Shown here piece after piece: positions 23,953 to 32,342 of a stretch of 37,200 nt of DNA. Within the stretch, counting starts at the first letter, position 1; every line of letters begins with the position of its first letter. A program made the position numbers and the translations under genes. Source of the DNA: Nocardia carnea (lineage in GTDB: Bacteria; Actinomycetota; Actinomycetes; Mycobacteriales; Mycobacteriaceae); contig NZ_JARWOV010000136.1 in NCBI RefSeq assembly GCF_029868855.1, positions 1 to 37,200 on the forward strand. The letters run 5' to 3'. The notes below the pieces were generated by a model. It made no database searches, had not been told where the DNA came from, and saw only the letters and a program-made list of their open reading frames with translations.

Positions 23953-24600
23953 ATGGAGAGGTCAGGTAGCGGCGCAGTGTCCGGATCCGTCGGCTCGTTC
24001 CTACGTTTCACCGATGACGAAGGCCGCCGGCGTGAGGTGATGCTGACCCCCGACCGGCAGCGGATCACAATAGGCCGTTCGGCCGGCGCGGACCTCTCGC
24101 TGCGCTGGGACGCCGAGGTCTCCCGGTTGCACGCCGCCGTGGAATACCTCGCCGCGCAATGGACCATCGTGGACGACGGCCTGTCTCGCAACGGGACGTT
24201 CATCAACGGCGAAAGGCTGCACGGCCGTCGGCGGCTCATGCCGGGCGATCGGATCCGGATGGGCACCTCCATGGTCTCGTTCCACGATTTCAACGGGGTG
24301 GCCGACGATGCGACCCGCGCGTCCAGCGGCACCGTCCCGACTGTCCGGTCACTGACCGAGGCGCAACGGGGTGTGCTGATCGCGCTGTGCCGTCCGTACA
24401 AGGGTGACGCCGGATTCGCCGCCCCCGCGACCAACCAGCAGATCGCCGACGAGCTGTTCCTCAGTGTGGATGCCGTCAAAACACATCTGCGCGCGCTGTT
24501 CGCCAAGTTCGGGGTCGAGGATCTGCCCCAGAACCAGAAACGCGTCCGGCTGGCTGCGCTCGCCATGCGCAGCGGGCTCATCAGTGATCGCGACCTGTAG
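23953..24600 (+). CDS. FHA-domain protein with C-terminal helix-turn-helix
   Basis: A 215-aa protein. The FHA phosphothreonine-binding domain is at about 12-110: ITIGRSAGADLSL, VSRLHAAVEY, LSRNGTFINGERL with the conserved Arg, Ser/His and Asn. After a Thr/Ser linker, residues about 134-210 have the pattern SLTEAQRGVLIALCRPY, then ATNQQIADELFLSVDAVKTH, LRALFAKFGV. This is very like a LuxR/GerE-type helix-turn-helix. It could couple Ser/Thr kinase signalling to transcription. No kinase gene is nearby. The start is uncertain: ATG 23953 is used, GTG 23977 is an alternative, and upstream codons remain open. It precedes clpC1 by 277 bp. Confidence 0.85.
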   Translation: MERSGSGAVSGSVGSFLRFTDDEGRRREVMLTPDRQRITIGRSAGADLSLRWDAEVSRLHAAVEYLAAQWTIVDDGLSRNGTFINGERLHGRRRLMPGDRIRMGTSMVSFHDFNGVADDATRASSGTVPTVRSLTEAQRGVLIALCRPYKGDAGFAAPATNQQIADELFLSVDAVKTHLRALFAKFGVEDLPQNQKRVRLAALAMRSGLISDRDL

Positions 24601-24877
24601 ACCTGCTGGTTTCCCGACCGGCCCGAATCGGTGTGTTCGCTCTCGGCAAAACCGGAGTGGGAAACGAATACGTGGGTATGGGCGTTATGAGTGAATAGCG
24701 CTGCGACCGGCTGCAGATCATTAGGGTGGACCGGCGGCAGTGTGACCACCCGCCAACTAGAGTGGGAGGCGGGGGCCGCAACCCCTGGCCTTCATGGCAG
24801 GCTGAGGCCGACGGTTGTCCACGACACACCACGGCACCAGCCGGCCATAGAGTCCGGAGCAGGAGAGTGAGGGAGCG

Positions 24878-27433
24878 ATGTTCGAGAGGTTCACCGACCG
24901 CGCGAGGCGTGTCGTCGTCCTGGCCCAGGAAGAGGCCCGGATGCTCAACCACAACTACATCGGCACCGAGCACATCCTGCTGGGTCTGATCCACGAGGGT
25001 GAGGGTGTCGCGGCCAAGTCGCTGGAGTCGCTCGGAATCTCGCTGGAGGGCGTGCGCAGCCAGGTCGAGGAGATCATCGGCCAGGGCCAGCAGGCGCCGT
25101 CCGGCCATATTCCGTTCACCCCGCGCGCCAAGAAGGTGCTGGAGCTGAGCCTGCGCGAGGCGCTGCAGCTCGGCCACAACTACATCGGTACCGAGCACAT
25201 CCTGCTGGGCCTCATCCGCGAGGGCGAGGGAGTTGCGGCCCAGGTCCTGGTCAAGCTCGGCGCCGACCTCAATCGGGTCCGCCAGCAGGTCATCCAGCTG
25301 CTGTCCGGCTACCAGGGCAAGGAACCGGTGGAATCCGGCGCTCGCGGGGAAACCGGCACGCCGTCCACTTCGCTGGTTCTCGATCAGTTCGGCCGTAACC
25401 TCACCCAGGCCGCGCTGGAGGGCAAGCTCGACCCCGTTATCGGCCGCTCGAAGGAGATCGAGCGGGTCATGCAGGTGCTGAGCCGCCGCACCAAGAACAA
25501 CCCGGTGCTGATCGGCGAGCCCGGCGTCGGTAAGACCGCTGTGGTCGAGGGCCTGGCGCAGGCCATCGTCAACGGCGAGGTCCCCGAGACGCTGAAGGAC
25601 AAGCAGCTCTACACCCTCGACCTGGGCTCCCTGGTCGCGGGCAGCCGCTACCGCGGTGATTTCGAAGAGCGCCTGAAGAAGGTGCTCAAGGAGATCAACA
25701 CCCGCGGTGACATCATCCTGTTCATCGACGAGCTACATACGCTGGTCGGTGCGGGTGCCGCCGAGGGCGCCATCGACGCGGCCTCGATCCTGAAGCCGAA
25801 GCTGGCCCGCGGTGAGCTGCAGACGATCGGTGCCACCACCCTCGACGAGTACCGCAAGTACATCGAGAAGGACGCCGCTCTGGAACGCCGCTTCCAGCCG
25901 GTCCAGGTGGGCGAGCCGACCGTCGAGCACACCATCAACATCCTCAAGGGCCTGCGCGACCGCTACGAGGCGCATCACCGGGTCTCCATAACCGACGGCG
26001 CCCTGGTCGCCGCCGCCACCCTGGCCGACCGCTACATCAACGACCGGTTCCTGCCGGACAAGGCGATCGACCTGATCGACGAGGCCGGCGCCCGCATGCG
26101 GATCCGCCGGATGACCGCCCCGCCGGACCTGCGCGAATTCGACGACAAGATCGCCGACGCGCGCCGGGAGAAGGAATCGGCGATCGACGCGCAGGACTTC
26201 GAGAAGGCCGCGCGGCTGCGCGACAAGGAGAAGCAGCTCGTCGCCAAGCGCGCGGAGCGCGAGAAGCAGTGGCGTTCGGGTGATCTGGATGTCGTGGCCG
26301 AGGTCGACGACGAGCAGATCGCCGAGGTGCTGGCCAACTGGACCGGTATCCCCGTGTTCAAGCTCACCGAGGAGGAGACCACCCGTCTGCTCCGTATGGA
26401 GGACGAGCTGCACAAGCGGATCATCGGCCAGGAGGACGCGGTCAAGGCCGTTTCCAAGGCCATCCGCCGTACCCGTGCCGGCCTGAAGGATCCGAAGCGT
26501 CCGTCCGGTTCGTTCATCTTCGCCGGTCCGTCCGGTGTCGGGAAGACCGAGCTGTCCAAGGCGCTGGCGAACTTCCTGTTCGGCGACGACGACGCGCTCA
26601 TCCAGATCGATATGGGCGAGTTCCACGACCGCTTCACCGCCTCGCGGCTGTTCGGTGCCCCTCCGGGCTACGTCGGCTACGAAGAGGGCGGCCAGCTCAC
26701 CGAGAAGGTGCGCCGCAAGCCGTTCTCGGTCGTGTTGTTCGACGAGATCGAGAAGGCCCACCAGGAGATCTACAACACCCTGTTGCAGGTTCTCGAGGAT
26801 GGCCGCCTGACCGACGGCCAGGGCCGGACCGTGGACTTCAAGAACACGGTGCTGATCTTCACCTCGAACCTCGGTACCTCGGATATCTCGAAGGCCGTCG
26901 GCCTGGGCTTCACCCAGTCCAACAAGGAGGGCTCGAACTACGAGCGGATGAAGCTCAAGGTCAACGACGAGCTGAAGAAGCACTTCCGGCCCGAGTTCCT
27001 CAACCGTATCGACGATGTGATCGTCTTCCACCAGCTCACCACCGAGCAGATCGTGGAGATGGTGGATCTGATGATCAACCGCGTCGGCGTCCAGTTGAAG
27101 AACAAGGATATGTCGATGGAGCTCACCGACCAGGCCAAGAGCCTGCTGGCCAAGCGCGGATTCGATCCGGTGCTGGGTGCGCGGCCGTTGCGTCGCACCA
27201 TCCAGCGCGAGATCGAGGACCAGCTGTCGGAGAAGATCCTCTTCGGCGAGATCGGTGCCGGCCAGAACGTCGTGGTCGATGTCGAGGGCTGGGACGGCGA
27301 AGGGTCCGGCGAGGATGCCCGCTTCACCTTCACCCCGAAGGCCAAGCTCACCAAGGACGAGGGTGAGAAGAAGCCGGAGGTCGTGCTGACCGGTGCCGGC
27401 GAGGGGTCCACCGAGGCCGCCTCGGGCGAGTAA
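24878..27433 (+). CDS. clpC1: ATP-dependent Clp protease ATP-binding subunit ClpC1
   Basis: An 851-aa AAA+ unfoldase that feeds substrates to ClpP1P2. Two Clp-N repeats fill residues 2-147. AAA1 has Walker A GEPGVGKT (213-220) and Walker [11 protein letters not shown] middle region with a UVR-like helix ([17 protein letters not shown]) precedes AAA2, which has Walker A GPSGVGKT (550-557) and Walker [11 protein letters not shown]. The disordered acidic tail ends in TEAASGE. Length and order match the essential mycobacterial ClpC1. The start is ATG 24878 with a GGAG/GAGGGAG ribosome site. It is followed by an excellent terminator. Confidence 0.98.
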   Translation: MFERFTDRARRVVVLAQEEARMLNHNYIGTEHILLGLIHEGEGVAAKSLESLGISLEGVRSQVEEIIGQGQQAPSGHIPFTPRAKKVLELSLREALQLGHNYIGTEHILLGLIREGEGVAAQVLVKLGADLNRVRQQVIQLLSGYQGKEPVESGARGETGTPSTSLVLDQFGRNLTQAALEGKLDPVIGRSKEIERVMQVLSRRTKNNPVLIGEPGVGKTAVVEGLAQAIVNGEVPETLKDKQLYTLDLGSLVAGSRYRGDFEERLKKVLKEINTRGDIILFIDELHTLVGAGAAEGAIDAASILKPKLARGELQTIGATTLDEYRKYIEKDAALERRFQPVQVGEPTVEHTINILKGLRDRYEAHHRVSITDGALVAAATLADRYINDRFLPDKAIDLIDEAGARMRIRRMTAPPDLREFDDKIADARREKESAIDAQDFEKAARLRDKEKQLVAKRAEREKQWRSGDLDVVAEVDDEQIAEVLANWTGIPVFKLTEEETTRLLRMEDELHKRIIGQEDAVKAVSKAIRRTRAGLKDPKRPSGSFIFAGPSGVGKTELSKALANFLFGDDDALIQIDMGEFHDRFTASRLFGAPPGYVGYEEGGQLTEKVRRKPFSVVLFDEIEKAHQEIYNTLLQVLEDGRLTDGQGRTVDFKNTVLIFTSNLGTSDISKAVGLGFTQSNKEGSNYERMKLKVNDELKKHFRPEFLNRIDDVIVFHQLTTEQIVEMVDLMINRVGVQLKNKDMSMELTDQAKSLLAKRGFDPVLGARPLRRTIQREIEDQLSEKILFGEIGAGQNVVVDVEGWDGEGSGEDARFTFTPKAKLTKDEGEKKPEVVLTGAGEGSTEAASGE

Positions 27434-27443
27434 CGCACTCACG

Positions 27444-27480
27444 AAAGGGCCCGTCCCGGGTAATCCGGGACGGGCCCTTT
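27444..27480 (+). terminator. Intrinsic terminator of clpC1
   Basis: A 16-bp perfect stem AAAGGGCCCGTCCCGG / CCGGGACGGGCCCTTT with a five-base loop GTAAT, 10 bases after the clpC1 stop. The stem ends in TTT. It is the clearest Rho-independent terminator in the window. Confidence 0.93.
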
Positions 27481-27577
27481 GCCTGTTCGGGGCGTTTTTC
27501 GCGAAACCGAAAACTCGGCGGCGCGGTCTGTCGTGCGCGCGTAGGGTGATGGTGATCATTCGTTTTTCGAACCGGGG

Positions 27578-28243
27578 GTGACAGTGACGAATCCTGACCT
27601 GACAACCATCGCCGTACTGCTCGACCGTTCGGGCTCCATGCAGACCATCAAATCGGATACCGAGGGTGGCCTGGCCGCCTATTTCGAGGAGCAGCGCACG
27701 GCCGGGAAGTCCGTGCGGGTCACTCTCGCGCAATTCGATACGGAGTACGAGCGGGTGTACTCGGATATTCCGCTCGAACAGGTACCGCCACCCGAGCTGC
27801 ATCCGCGCGGCGGTACCGCGCTCTACGACGCCATCGGCAAATTGGTCACCGATCTCGGCACCGATCTTGCCGCTCGGCCCGAAGCCGAACGTCCGGGCAC
27901 CGTGATCGTCGTAATTCTCACCGACGGCCACGAGAATTCGAGCCGGGAATGGACCCATGCCGCCGTGCGCTCGCTGATCGAGCAGCAGCAGAACGTGTAC
28001 AGCTGGGATTTCCTGTTCCTGGGCGCCAATATGGACGCGGTCGCCATCGGCAGTGGGCTGGGTTTCACACCGCAGCAGTCCATTACCTACGGTGCGGCGC
28101 CGGCCGGTGTCGCCGGGGTGTTCCGGGCCGCCGGGGCCTACTCCCGCCGATTACAGGCCCAGGAACCCGGTGCTCCGGGAGCGGCACGCACCGCGGGATT
28201 CACCGAGGAAGAGCGGCGCGGGGCGAATCCCGGGAGTGCCTGA
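27578..28243 (+). CDS. VWA-domain protein
   Basis: A 221-aa soluble von Willebrand factor A protein. The metal-ion-dependent adhesion site is complete: DRSGS at residues 16-20, the Thr in RGGTALYDA and the Asp in ILTDGHEN. The fold continues to about residue 190, with no signal peptide, membrane helix or second domain. The C-terminal 30 residues are Ala/Gly-rich and charged. The role is probably protein-protein contact dependent on Mg; partners are unknown, and no MoxR ATPase is adjacent. The start is GTG 27578; GTG 27584 is also possible. A TAGGGT lies at 27542-27547. Confidence 0.88.
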   Translation: MTVTNPDLTTIAVLLDRSGSMQTIKSDTEGGLAAYFEEQRTAGKSVRVTLAQFDTEYERVYSDIPLEQVPPPELHPRGGTALYDAIGKLVTDLGTDLAARPEAERPGTVIVVILTDGHENSSREWTHAAVRSLIEQQQNVYSWDFLFLGANMDAVAIGSGLGFTPQQSITYGAAPAGVAGVFRAAGAYSRRLQAQEPGAPGAARTAGFTEEERRGANPGSA

Positions 28244-28261
28244 ACACCCGGACTGCCGGAC

Positions 28262-28291
28262 CCGACCTGCGCGCGGCGGCGGGCAGGTCGG
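28262..28291. terminator. Hairpin between convergent VWA and DUF1877 genes
   Basis: Nine-bp perfect arms CCGACCTGC (28262-28270) and GCAGGTCGG (28283-28291) with a 12-base loop, followed by TTGTT. It is likely a terminator for the VWA gene and possibly for both directions. Confidence 0.7.
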
Positions 28292-28360
28292 TTGTTCCGG
28301 TCGGTGAGCCGGGCCGGCGCGCGAATCCGTGGGATCGGCTGAAACGGTACCGATCGTCTG

Positions 28361-28789
28361 TCAACTCATGCTCATGACTGCCGCAGAACCCGCGGCAGCG
28401 GCCGAACCGAAGAATTTCACCAGCACGTCGTAGTACTGACGCAAATAGCCGAGCTCGGCCTCGTCGAATGCTGCGGCTTCGGAGTGTGCGGTGAGCGTCG
28501 TGAACGGTGTATCGCGCAGCCTTTCCGCGGTCCGCCGGACCAGCGCGGACGACCAGGAGAACAGCATCTCGGAACCGTCGATCAGATCGCCGTCCGAGAT
28601 CAGGTCGATTCCAGTGCCGGCGCTCCCGAGGAGATCGGACAGGTCCTCCCAGGCTTTGTCGAGATAACCGTCGGGCTCGGAGCTGCGGTAGCGGCCGTCG
28701 TCGATCACGTCCCAGTAGTTGTCCGGGTCGGCGAGGATCTGTGCCAGCTGCGCCTCGGATACGCGATTGAACGAAACGACGATTCCCAT
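28361..28789 (-). CDS. DUF1877 (YfbM-like) family protein
   Basis: A 142-aa acidic soluble protein. The N-terminal MGIVVSFNRVSEAQLAQILADP and the central KAWEDLSDLLG...SDGDLIDG region match the DUF1877/YfbM pattern. The family fold is known from E. coli YfbM, but the function is not. No signal or membrane segment was seen. The start is ATG 28789 with GGGGTG upstream. The next gene upstream on the same strand ends 88 bp away, so the two could share a transcript. Confidence 0.82.
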   Translation of the reverse strand: MGIVVSFNRVSEAQLAQILADPDNYWDVIDDGRYRSSEPDGYLDKAWEDLSDLLGSAGTGIDLISDGDLIDGSEMLFSWSSALVRRTAERLRDTPFTTLTAHSEAAAFDEAELGYLRQYYDVLVKFFGSAAAAGSAAVMSMS

Positions 28790-28877
28790 TGTGCACCCCG
28801 ATGGTCGGTTGTGATATCGGATCAGACGCTAGCCGCAGGCTCCGACACCCTTCGGATTCGCCGGTCGCGGTGAACTC

Positions 28878-29966
28878 CTATTCCGTTGGAGCAGGGCCGG
28901 TTTCGACCGGCTCGGAGGGGCTGCTACGGGCGCTCGACGGTGCCGGCCGCTGCTTCTTCTCACCCGGTCCGACCCGCGCTGTCGGTGCCTTGTCCGGATC
29001 GATCGCGATACGCAGCGGGCGGCTCGGCAACCGGGCCGCGACCCGGAAACCGCCGCTGGGTTTCGGGCCGGCCGTCAGCGCGCCACCGAGTGCGTGGGTG
29101 CGCTCCCGCATGGCGATGATGCCCATACCGCGGGTCGGGCCGGTGTGTTCGGGTTTGCCGGTGGGCCGGGTGTTGTCGATGGTGAGGTCCACGGAATCGG
29201 CGGTGAACCGCACGGTCACCGTGGCCTCGGCATTGGGGGCATGCCGGATGACATTCGCCAGCGATTCCGTGACGATCTGGGTCGCCGCCTCGTCGATGGC
29301 CGCCGGCAGGGAACCGGCGGTGCCGATCACCTTGGTGTGCACGGTCAGCCCGGTCAGCCGGGGTTTACGGAGTAGTTCCTCCAGATCCGACATCGTCGGA
29401 TCCGGTTCGCGTGGCGGTGGGGACGGCGCCGCGGGCGGTGACGCGTTCCGGCCCGCCTGCTCGGGGGCTCCGGTCGCGCCGGCGGCACCCGCTCGGTCGC
29501 GGCGGCCGAAACCGTTGCGCCGGACGCGCTTTTCCCGTTCACCTCGTGACGCCGGGTCCGAATCCCGGGGCCGCTCGCGATCCGGCCGCGCGGGCTCGGC
29601 CGGCTCCACCGACTGGATGGCGTGGCGTAACGTCTGTACGTCCTCGAGCGCGTTACGGCTGGTGGTCTTGATTTCGGCCACCGTACCCGCGGCCTTCGCC
29701 GACTTGTTCTCGACCTGTTGCAGCGCCATACCCGACTGCACATTGATCAGCGAAAGATTGTGTGCCACCACGTCGTGTAGCTCACGTGCGATCACCAGGC
29801 GTTCGGTACTCACCTCGAGTTCGCGTAGCCGCTGCGCGGCGGTCGCGGTCGCGGCGTCACGCTCCTGGTACACCCGTAGCAGCGTGCGGCGCTGCCGCAA
29901 CAGCACCACCAGGGCGGCAGCCAGCGCAAGCCAACCCAGTAGCCCGACCATCTGCCAGCTCGTCAT
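28878..29966 (-). CDS. Orphan sensor histidine kinase, HisKA_3 type
   Basis: A 362-aa two-component kinase of the NarX/DesK class. One N-terminal transmembrane helix (about 5-23) leaves no extracellular sensor domain. The phospho-acceptor His64 lies in ARELHDVVAHNL and is followed by the dimerisation helices. A 65-70 residue Pro/Arg-rich low-complexity insertion (about 122-190) separates them from the ATPase region. That region has the N-box TESLANVIRHAPNA, a DLTIDNT G1 box and GMGIIAMRERTHALGG. A further disordered tail ends the protein. No response regulator is adjacent. The start is ATG 29966 with GGTGGAGAG upstream. Confidence 0.9.
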   Translation of the reverse strand: MTSWQMVGLLGWLALAAALVVLLRQRRTLLRVYQERDAATATAAQRLRELEVSTERLVIARELHDVVAHNLSLINVQSGMALQQVENKSAKAAGTVAEIKTTSRNALEDVQTLRHAIQSVEPAEPARPDRERPRDSDPASRGEREKRVRRNGFGRRDRAGAAGATGAPEQAGRNASPPAAPSPPPREPDPTMSDLEELLRKPRLTGLTVHTKVIGTAGSLPAAIDEAATQIVTESLANVIRHAPNAEATVTVRFTADSVDLTIDNTRPTGKPEHTGPTRGMGIIAMRERTHALGGALTAGPKPSGGFRVAARLPSRPLRIAIDPDKAPTARVGPGEKKQRPAPSSARSSPSEPVETGPAPTE

Positions 29967-30140
29967 CGCGGACTCTCCACCTGCACCACCCTATTCGCAT
30001 TCCGGGCGAAGCCGGTGGTGCACACCCGGAATCCTGATGTAACAAGGGGTTTGCCGGGCCGAATCCGCCCAGCGGATACGTAACGCCGGACAGCGGCGCG
30101 ATGATCGGCGCATCTGCGGCGGCACCTGCCCCGGCGCGGG

Positions 30141-30146
30141 TATGGT
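30141..30146 (+). promoter_or_regulatory. -10 element of the SRPBCC gene, leaderless
   Basis: TATGGT, six bases, then ATG 30153, with no ribosome site. Confidence 0.55.
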
Positions 30147-30152
30147 CCAGAG

Positions 30153-30608
30153 ATGGTCGACCAGCAAGTGCGTGTACCGGACCTGTCAGCGCGACCGTAC
30201 GAGCTGACAGTGGAGCGGGTGATGAAAGCCTCGCCCGAACTGTTGTATCTGGCGTGGACCCAGGGATTCGATATCTGGTTCGCCGAGCCCGCGACGGTGC
30301 GGATGCGACCCGAGGTGAACGAGCCGTTCTATTTCGAAACCGGTCATGAGGGGAGCATGCACCCGCATTACGGGCGCTTCCTGCGGCTCGAACCCCGGCG
30401 GCTCGTCGAAATGACCTGGGTAACCGGAGCGGCGGGTACCGAGGGTGCGGAAACGGTGGTCCGGGTGGAATTCGTGAAACAACCCCGCGGTATCCGGTTA
30501 CGCCTGCGGCACAGCGGGTTTGCGACTGAGGCCGCCCGCGACCGGTACCGCGCGACTTGGCCCAAGGCACTGGCCCGGCTCGACGAACGAACCGCTGCGG
30601 TCGGTTGA
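30153..30608 (+). CDS. SRPBCC/AHSA1-like protein
   Basis: A 151-aa START/Bet v1-like fold protein with a hydrophobic cavity. The pattern fits AHSA1-type SRPBCC proteins: LTVERVMKASPELLYLAWTQ with the typical first helix, FYFETGHEGSMHPHYGRFL, EMTWVTG, and a C-terminal long helix ending TWPKALARLDERTAA. The ligand is unknown. There is no ArsR-type regulator next to it, although such pairing is frequent. OsmC follows in the same direction 55 bp later. Confidence 0.88.
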   Translation: MVDQQVRVPDLSARPYELTVERVMKASPELLYLAWTQGFDIWFAEPATVRMRPEVNEPFYFETGHEGSMHPHYGRFLRLEPRRLVEMTWVTGAAGTEGAETVVRVEFVKQPRGIRLRLRHSGFATEAARDRYRATWPKALARLDERTAAVG

Positions 30609-30663
30609 CGGGTACGGGTAGTTTCGGAACCGACCCGAACATTTCGTCTTCGAAAGGATTGTG

Positions 30664-31107
30664 ATGCCCACACGTACCGCACGCACCGCATGGACCGGTG
30701 GTCTGCAGGACGGCTCCGGGCAGGTCGAGCTGGTCAGCTCCGGAGTCGGTAAGTACGAGGTGTCATTCCCCAAACGTTCCGCCGAGGAAGCCGGCGGTAC
30801 CACCAGCCCGGAGGAGCTGATCGCGGGAGCACACGCGTCCTGCTACGCGATGGCGCTGTCCAACGAGATCGCCCAGGCCGGTGGCACTCCGGAAAGCCTC
30901 GACGTCTCGGCGGCGGTAACGCTCGGCCCGGACCCGGCCGGTGGTTTCCGGATCAGCCGTATCGCGCTCACCGTGCGCGGCCGGGTGTCGGGCCTGGACA
31001 ATGCGGGCTTCACCACCGCGGCCGCCGCGGCCAAGTCGGGCTGCCCGGTGAGCAAGGCGCTGGCCGGAGTCGACGAGATCACCCTGGACGCCGCACTGGA
31101 GTCCTGA
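30664..31107 (+). CDS. OsmC/Ohr-family peroxiredoxin
   Basis: A 147-aa protein that should reduce organic hydroperoxides with a reactive Cys pair. Cys60 lies in LIAGAHASCYAMALS and Cys127 in KSGCPVSKAL, the two family positions. The N-terminal TARTAWTGGL and SPEELI segments also match OsmC. The start is ATG 30664 with GAAAGGA six bases upstream; a GTG three bases earlier is possible. Reduction is probably mycothiol- or lipoyl-dependent in actinobacteria, which is family knowledge and not shown here. A strong hairpin follows the stop. Confidence 0.93.
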   Translation: MPTRTARTAWTGGLQDGSGQVELVSSGVGKYEVSFPKRSAEEAGGTTSPEELIAGAHASCYAMALSNEIAQAGGTPESLDVSAAVTLGPDPAGGFRISRIALTVRGRVSGLDNAGFTTAAAAAKSGCPVSKALAGVDEITLDAALES

Positions 31108-31112
31108 ACCGT

Positions 31113-31147
31113 CGCCCGGGCTCTCCGCGCGCCGGAGACCCCGGGCG
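31113..31147. terminator. Bidirectional terminator hairpin after osmC
   Basis: Arms CGCCCGGG (31113-31120) and CCCGGGCG (31140-31147), with inner TCTCC/GGAGA (31122-31126, 31134-31138), give 13 pairs interrupted by one C-C mismatch. It lies between convergent genes. Confidence 0.75.
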
Positions 31148-31160
31148 TCTCGGTCGCCGG

Positions 31161-31646
31161 CTAGCGGCGCACTCGGATGAACCATGCGTGCGCCGTCGGC
31201 GTCCACATCGCCGGGATCGCGATCAGCACCGCAACGATATGCCCGATGCGAGTGATCGCGACGAGCACGTTCTCGACTGTCGCATCGGGTAGCAACTCAG
31301 TGGCGCCCTCGGCCGCGACGAGCGCGGTCAGCGGTTCTATCAGCAGTGAGGCCGTGCCGAGGACACCGATTCCGATGGTCAGCGCGATACGGGCCCAGCG
31401 GTCGCCGTGCAGCATCCGCCACGCGACCACCAGCACCACGACATAGATTCCTGCTCGCGTAAGCCATCCGGCGGCGAGGGAGCCGAAACCGGTCGATTGC
31501 CCGAACTGGCCCGCGCTGTGGACCGCTGTTTCCGCGACACCGAAACCCACCGCGGCCACCAGTGCGCGAAACGCGAGGGTGACCGACCGGGGTCGCGGTG
31601 CGATGGCAGGGGTGCTGTCGGGAGCGCGAAAGGCAATCTCGTTCAT
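31161..31646 (-). CDS. Small integral membrane protein, unknown function
   Basis: A 161-aa protein with four predicted transmembrane helices (about 23-41, 62-80, 89-108 and 131-150). The N-terminal 20 residues are hydrophilic and the C-terminus is basic (FIRVRR). An ALTIGIGVLGTASLLIEPL segment and the loop charges place the termini inside. I do not recognise the family. The start is ATG 31646 in front of AFRAPDS; the frame extends upstream to 31685 without support. The gene converges on osmC. It stands 287 bp downstream of mhuD on the same strand. Confidence 0.75.
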   Translation of the reverse strand: MNEIAFRAPDSTPAIAPRPRSVTLAFRALVAAVGFGVAETAVHSAGQFGQSTGFGSLAAGWLTRAGIYVVVLVVAWRMLHGDRWARIALTIGIGVLGTASLLIEPLTALVAAEGATELLPDATVENVLVAITRIGHIVAVLIAIPAMWTPTAHAWFIRVRR

Positions 31647-31933
31647 ACCCCGACATTCCCGCCGCCGGACCGGAACCGGGATCAACCCGGCGTAGCAGTC
31701 GTTTCCGGTACCGAGGTAGTGCGGCGCGTGCTCCCTCCACCACCACGGCCATCGCGTGTCCGATTCCCGGGATCAGCCGAGTACCGGGGAGGACAGTGAA
31801 CCACCGGGCATACCGCGCGGATCACCTGCTGTGCTGCCGAATTGTGACACCAGGCGCCGCGGCCGTCGATAGGCCCAGGCGGCACGGGCCACGCGACCGT
31901 ACGTCGGTGGCGTGGCCGGCTCAGGCGGATCGG

Positions 31934-32245
31934 TCAGGCGTTCTTGCCCGAGACGTCCAGCACGACCTCGAACTCCAGCAGGGAGGCGCCGGTGGCCACC
32001 GGTTTGTTCTGCTGGCCGGCATGCGCTTCCTTGGCCGGACCGTCCCGCCAGGCCGCGAAGGACTCCTCGGAATCCCACTGGGTGACGACGAAATACCGGT
32101 TTTCACCGGCGGTCGGCCGCAGCAGCTGGAAGCCGAGGAATCCGGGGGAGTTCTCGACGGCGTGCGCGCGGTGGGCGAACCGCTTCTCCAGTTCGGGACC
32201 CGCGCCCTCGGGGATCTCGATCGCATTGATCTTCACAACAGCCAT
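31934..32245 (-). CDS. mhuD: Haem-degrading monooxygenase MhuD
   Basis: A 103-aa antibiotic-biosynthesis-monooxygenase-fold dimer. It is highly similar to M. tuberculosis MhuD (Rv3592) as I recall it, and the key residues are kept: Asn7 in VVKINAI, Phe23, Trp66 in AAWRDGP and the haem-ligand His75 in EAHAG. The enzyme opens haem and releases iron without CO, giving mycobilins in M. tuberculosis. The protein ends FEVVLDVSGKNA. The start is ATG 32245, with TAAGCT six bases upstream on the minus strand, so it is probably leaderless. It is divergent from a hydrolase gene, the same neighbour as in M. tuberculosis. Confidence 0.95.
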   Translation of the reverse strand: MAVVKINAIEIPEGAGPELEKRFAHRAHAVENSPGFLGFQLLRPTAGENRYFVVTQWDSEESFAAWRDGPAKEAHAGQQNKPVATGASLLEFEVVLDVSGKNA

Positions 32246-32251
32246 ACCCCG

Positions 32252-32257
32252 AGCTTA
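32252..32257 (-). promoter_or_regulatory. -10 element of mhuD, leaderless
   Basis: On the minus strand TAAGCT, six bases, then ATG 32245. No ribosome site is present. No obvious IdeR-type iron box was recognised by eye in the 97-bp divergent interval. Confidence 0.55.
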
Positions 32258-32329
32258 GTGCTGTGTCGAATTGCGCCCCCTGCGGCGGCACCGGGTTCGG
32301 GGCCGGACCGGGAGGCTGCCGGACCGAAT

Positions 32330-32335
32330 TACACT
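32330..32335 (+). promoter_or_regulatory. -10 element of the alpha/beta hydrolase gene, leaderless
   Basis: TACACT, seven bases, then ATG 32343. It decides against the longer open frame starting at 32271. Confidence 0.6.
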
Positions 32336-32342
32336 CGGGCCG

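Noticed and set aside
24634..24651. Possible ClgR-type box (CGC-N5-GC) upstream of clpC1
   Set aside because: It matches only part of the remembered consensus and lies about 230 bp from the clpC1 start, so it is too weak to list as a feature.
25733..27958. A 741-codon open frame antisense to clpC1
   Set aside because: It mirrors the codon structure of clpC1, crosses its terminator, and has no recognisable domain or ribosome site.
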